Assembly (NCBI GenBank): GCA_003427395.1
Contig: BFEA01000003.1
Span: forward strand, 5,632,634-5,662,337
DNA: 29,704 bases
Reading direction: 5' to 3'
Source: Chara braunii
Lineage: Eukaryota > Streptophyta > Charophyceae > Charales > Characeae
Shown here: positions 28,141 through 29,704 of the stretch, piece by piece
How positions within the stretch are numbered: position 1 is the stretch's first letter
Layout: each line of letters begins with the position of its first letter
Position numbers and translations under genes: made by a program
The notes under the pieces: model-generated
What the model was told of the DNA's origin: nothing
The model's database searches: none
The model's input: only the letters and a program-made list of their open reading frames with translations

Positions 28141-28846
28141 GTTCGCTGCATAGTTGTGCAACAAACTGTAGCGCTTCCGGTTCTCTAAACATCTTTTCGA
28201 CGCATTCTCTCTTCTTCTCCCGTACCGTGACCTGGCACCGAAGCATACGTCCTTTGGCTCCTACGACCTCTCACTTAAGTTCACCCAAGATTCTTCCTTC
28301 ACGACTACGCTCCTCTGTCTGGCTCGGAGGACGTTGCAACCGCCGGGTTTTCCTACGGGTAAGCTCGGCACAGAGATGAAACTGCGTCCACGTTGACTGT
28401 GGTTGGATGCAATATAGGAGTCCTGCCTATGACTTATGACTCGTGTGCTGCTGAAGCGCTGGCCGCCCCCTCACCCCACCACCTCCAGTTAGACGTTAGA
28501 CGCGTGCAGCAATCGTCGCAGTGGAAGATTGCTCCGTTCAAAATGTCCATGTACCAGTCAACCTGCATGCAGAGTGCAGAGTCGTTTCATTCGTTGCCAT
28601 GGAATAGTCGTAACTGCATGTGTTTGACGCACTGGCAATGCAGTGCAACCAGTGGAGGCATCGTCAGACACGTACGACATACCATGCCGACGGAATGCCA
28701 GATGCAAATTCCATTACCAATAATCAGAAAAGGAGGCACGGAGATCATACAATGCATGATGCTTTAGGCCTTTTGACACATCGATACATAGCATTCCGAG
28801 TTTCCGTGGGGTTGGACAAGCATTGGGCCACCACCCTAGCCCATCG
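28141..28846. other. Unrecognised spacer
   Basis: No family resemblance in any frame. A donor-like GGGTAAGC follows an open + frame at about 28357, so an exon is possible but unsupported. Confidence 0.35.
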
Positions 28847-28914
28847 AGTGCTCTACCTCTTTATTTTTTTTATTTTTTTTATTTTTTTTATTTCTTTTTA
28901 GTGCTCTACCTCTT
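28847..28914 (-). mobile_element. Poly(A)-tail-only retro-insertion with 15-bp TSD
   Basis: AGTGCTCTACCTCTT at 28847-28861 is repeated exactly at 28900-28914. Between them are 38 T-rich bases, (TATTTTTTT)n, i.e. a minus-strand (TAAAAAAA)n tail with no element body. The exact 15-base duplication is a classic LINE-type target-site duplication and implies a recent event. Confidence 0.85.
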
Positions 28915-29639
28915 GTAATGAAGAAGATAGCACATTCTACCTGTTGTGTGTGATGTGTGTCCTCGCATGTCCTTCAAAAAAAAGACAGTACATTTGTGAC
29001 ACAAACGAAGAAAGAAGCAGACACGAAAAAGCAAGGAAAAAAACGGACTGATGCTCCCCAGAATGAACACGGAGCAAGGACGGTAAGGACTCTAAGGACC
29101 CTTTTGTGTGAAAAAAAAAACCAAGAAAGAAAAGAAGCAGACAGCAAGCACAAGGCGGCAGGGGAGCAGAAGGCACTAACTGAAACTATTCTTTTCTAGA
29201 TTTCTGTCCATCACTCTTGAATGCGCAGGGGCCAAAACGCATTGAAATTTGAGGCGTAAGTCTGCAATTTGGCTCAGCAAATGGACGAGAATGTAGTGTT
29301 GGACACTCAGACCTGTAGACGGGCATTCAAATTAACACAGACCCTGATGATAAATATTCACGAACTTGCTTTGGGAGGCACCCATACTCGGAAAACATGG
29401 TTTTCGCAGTCGGACAGGACAGATCTCAGCCGTCCTCCATCTGATATGTCGGACTCCGATCACTGAGGCGACAACTGGTCCGTGCAAAATAGAATATTCA
29501 CGGATCTATAATTGCTGCTTAACACTGGGATTGAGTATGATCTACGATGAAGGCATGTTCAGACTCTTCAGAGTTAAGCAGCTGCTGCAACAAGGGTAAG
29601 CACAAGCATACGTTCTAAAAGGTTTTCTATGATGATGAC
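28915..29639. other. Mostly unrecognised; possible + strand exon at ~29500-29595
   Basis: A-rich purine sequence at 28975-29170. A + strand frame ending SMIYDEGMFRLFRVKQLLQQ runs into a good donor GTAAGC at 29596-29601, which could be an exon of a gene continuing beyond the window. I recognise no family, so confidence is low. Confidence 0.25.
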
Positions 29640-29704
29640 ACCGGGGGAAGGAAAGGAGAAGGAAAGGAGGAAGGAGGAAGATGGAGGAAGGAGGAAGGAG
29701 GAAG
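29640..29704. repeat. Purine-rich GGAAGGA repeat
   Basis: Degenerate GGAAGGA/GGAGGAA units from about 29645 to the window end. Confidence 0.9.

Overview
The window looks like gene-poor, repeat-dense nuclear DNA of a streptophyte (land plant or charophyte alga). I favour a charophyte such as Chara, but that is only an impression. The support is: one plant-type POT1 telomere protein; short interstitial TTTAGGG (plant-type telomere) repeats; L1-like LINE remains; many long (TC)n, (AC)n, (AT)n, (CTT)n and poly-A/T/G/C tracts; and at least ten separate minisatellites. It is a eukaryotic scaffold, so no operons or ribosome binding sites are expected, and I could not call core promoters or poly(A) sites with confidence.

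Layout. 1-3.7 kb: a 5'-truncated LINE end, a ~1 kb minisatellite built on GGCGGGAAA, and an 87-bp tandem repeat with T tracts. 3.7-7.5 kb: (AG)n, a 25-bp array with AAACCCC, degenerate and true telomere-like repeats, a 154-bp array interrupted by an unremoved Nextera mate-pair junction adapter (6061-6098, an assembly artefact), and (TC)n/(TG)n. 7.8-8.3 kb: a single-exon HDAC6-like ZnF-UBP protein on the + strand. 8.4-13.9 kb: (CTT)n, a ~0.7 kb composite foldback region, copies of a ~113-bp hairpin element, 89/42/50-bp arrays and TTAA-flanked MITE-like elements. 14.5-17.3 kb: a decayed L1-like LINE with an (AAAAAT)n tail. 17.4-24.6 kb: more hairpin and TTAA elements, a tRNA-like insertion inside a 42-bp array, a higher-order 83-bp array and poly(A)-tail-only insertions. 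24.7-27.4 kb: POT1 on the - strand, one uninterrupted frame. 27.5-29.7 kb: a 28-bp array upstream of POT1, two copies of a deleted POT1 scrap in a 119-bp duplication, and otherwise unrecognised DNA.

Only two protein genes are convincing, and they are functionally unrelated: a free-ubiquitin C-terminus-binding type zinc finger protein, and a telomere single-strand binding protein. The most striking non-genic signal is a family of ~113-bp near-perfect hairpins (seven full copies and one partial) whose two arms change together between subfamilies. The most striking protein signal is a ~274-residue acidic insertion inside the third OB fold of POT1, which carries a duplicated piece of that fold.
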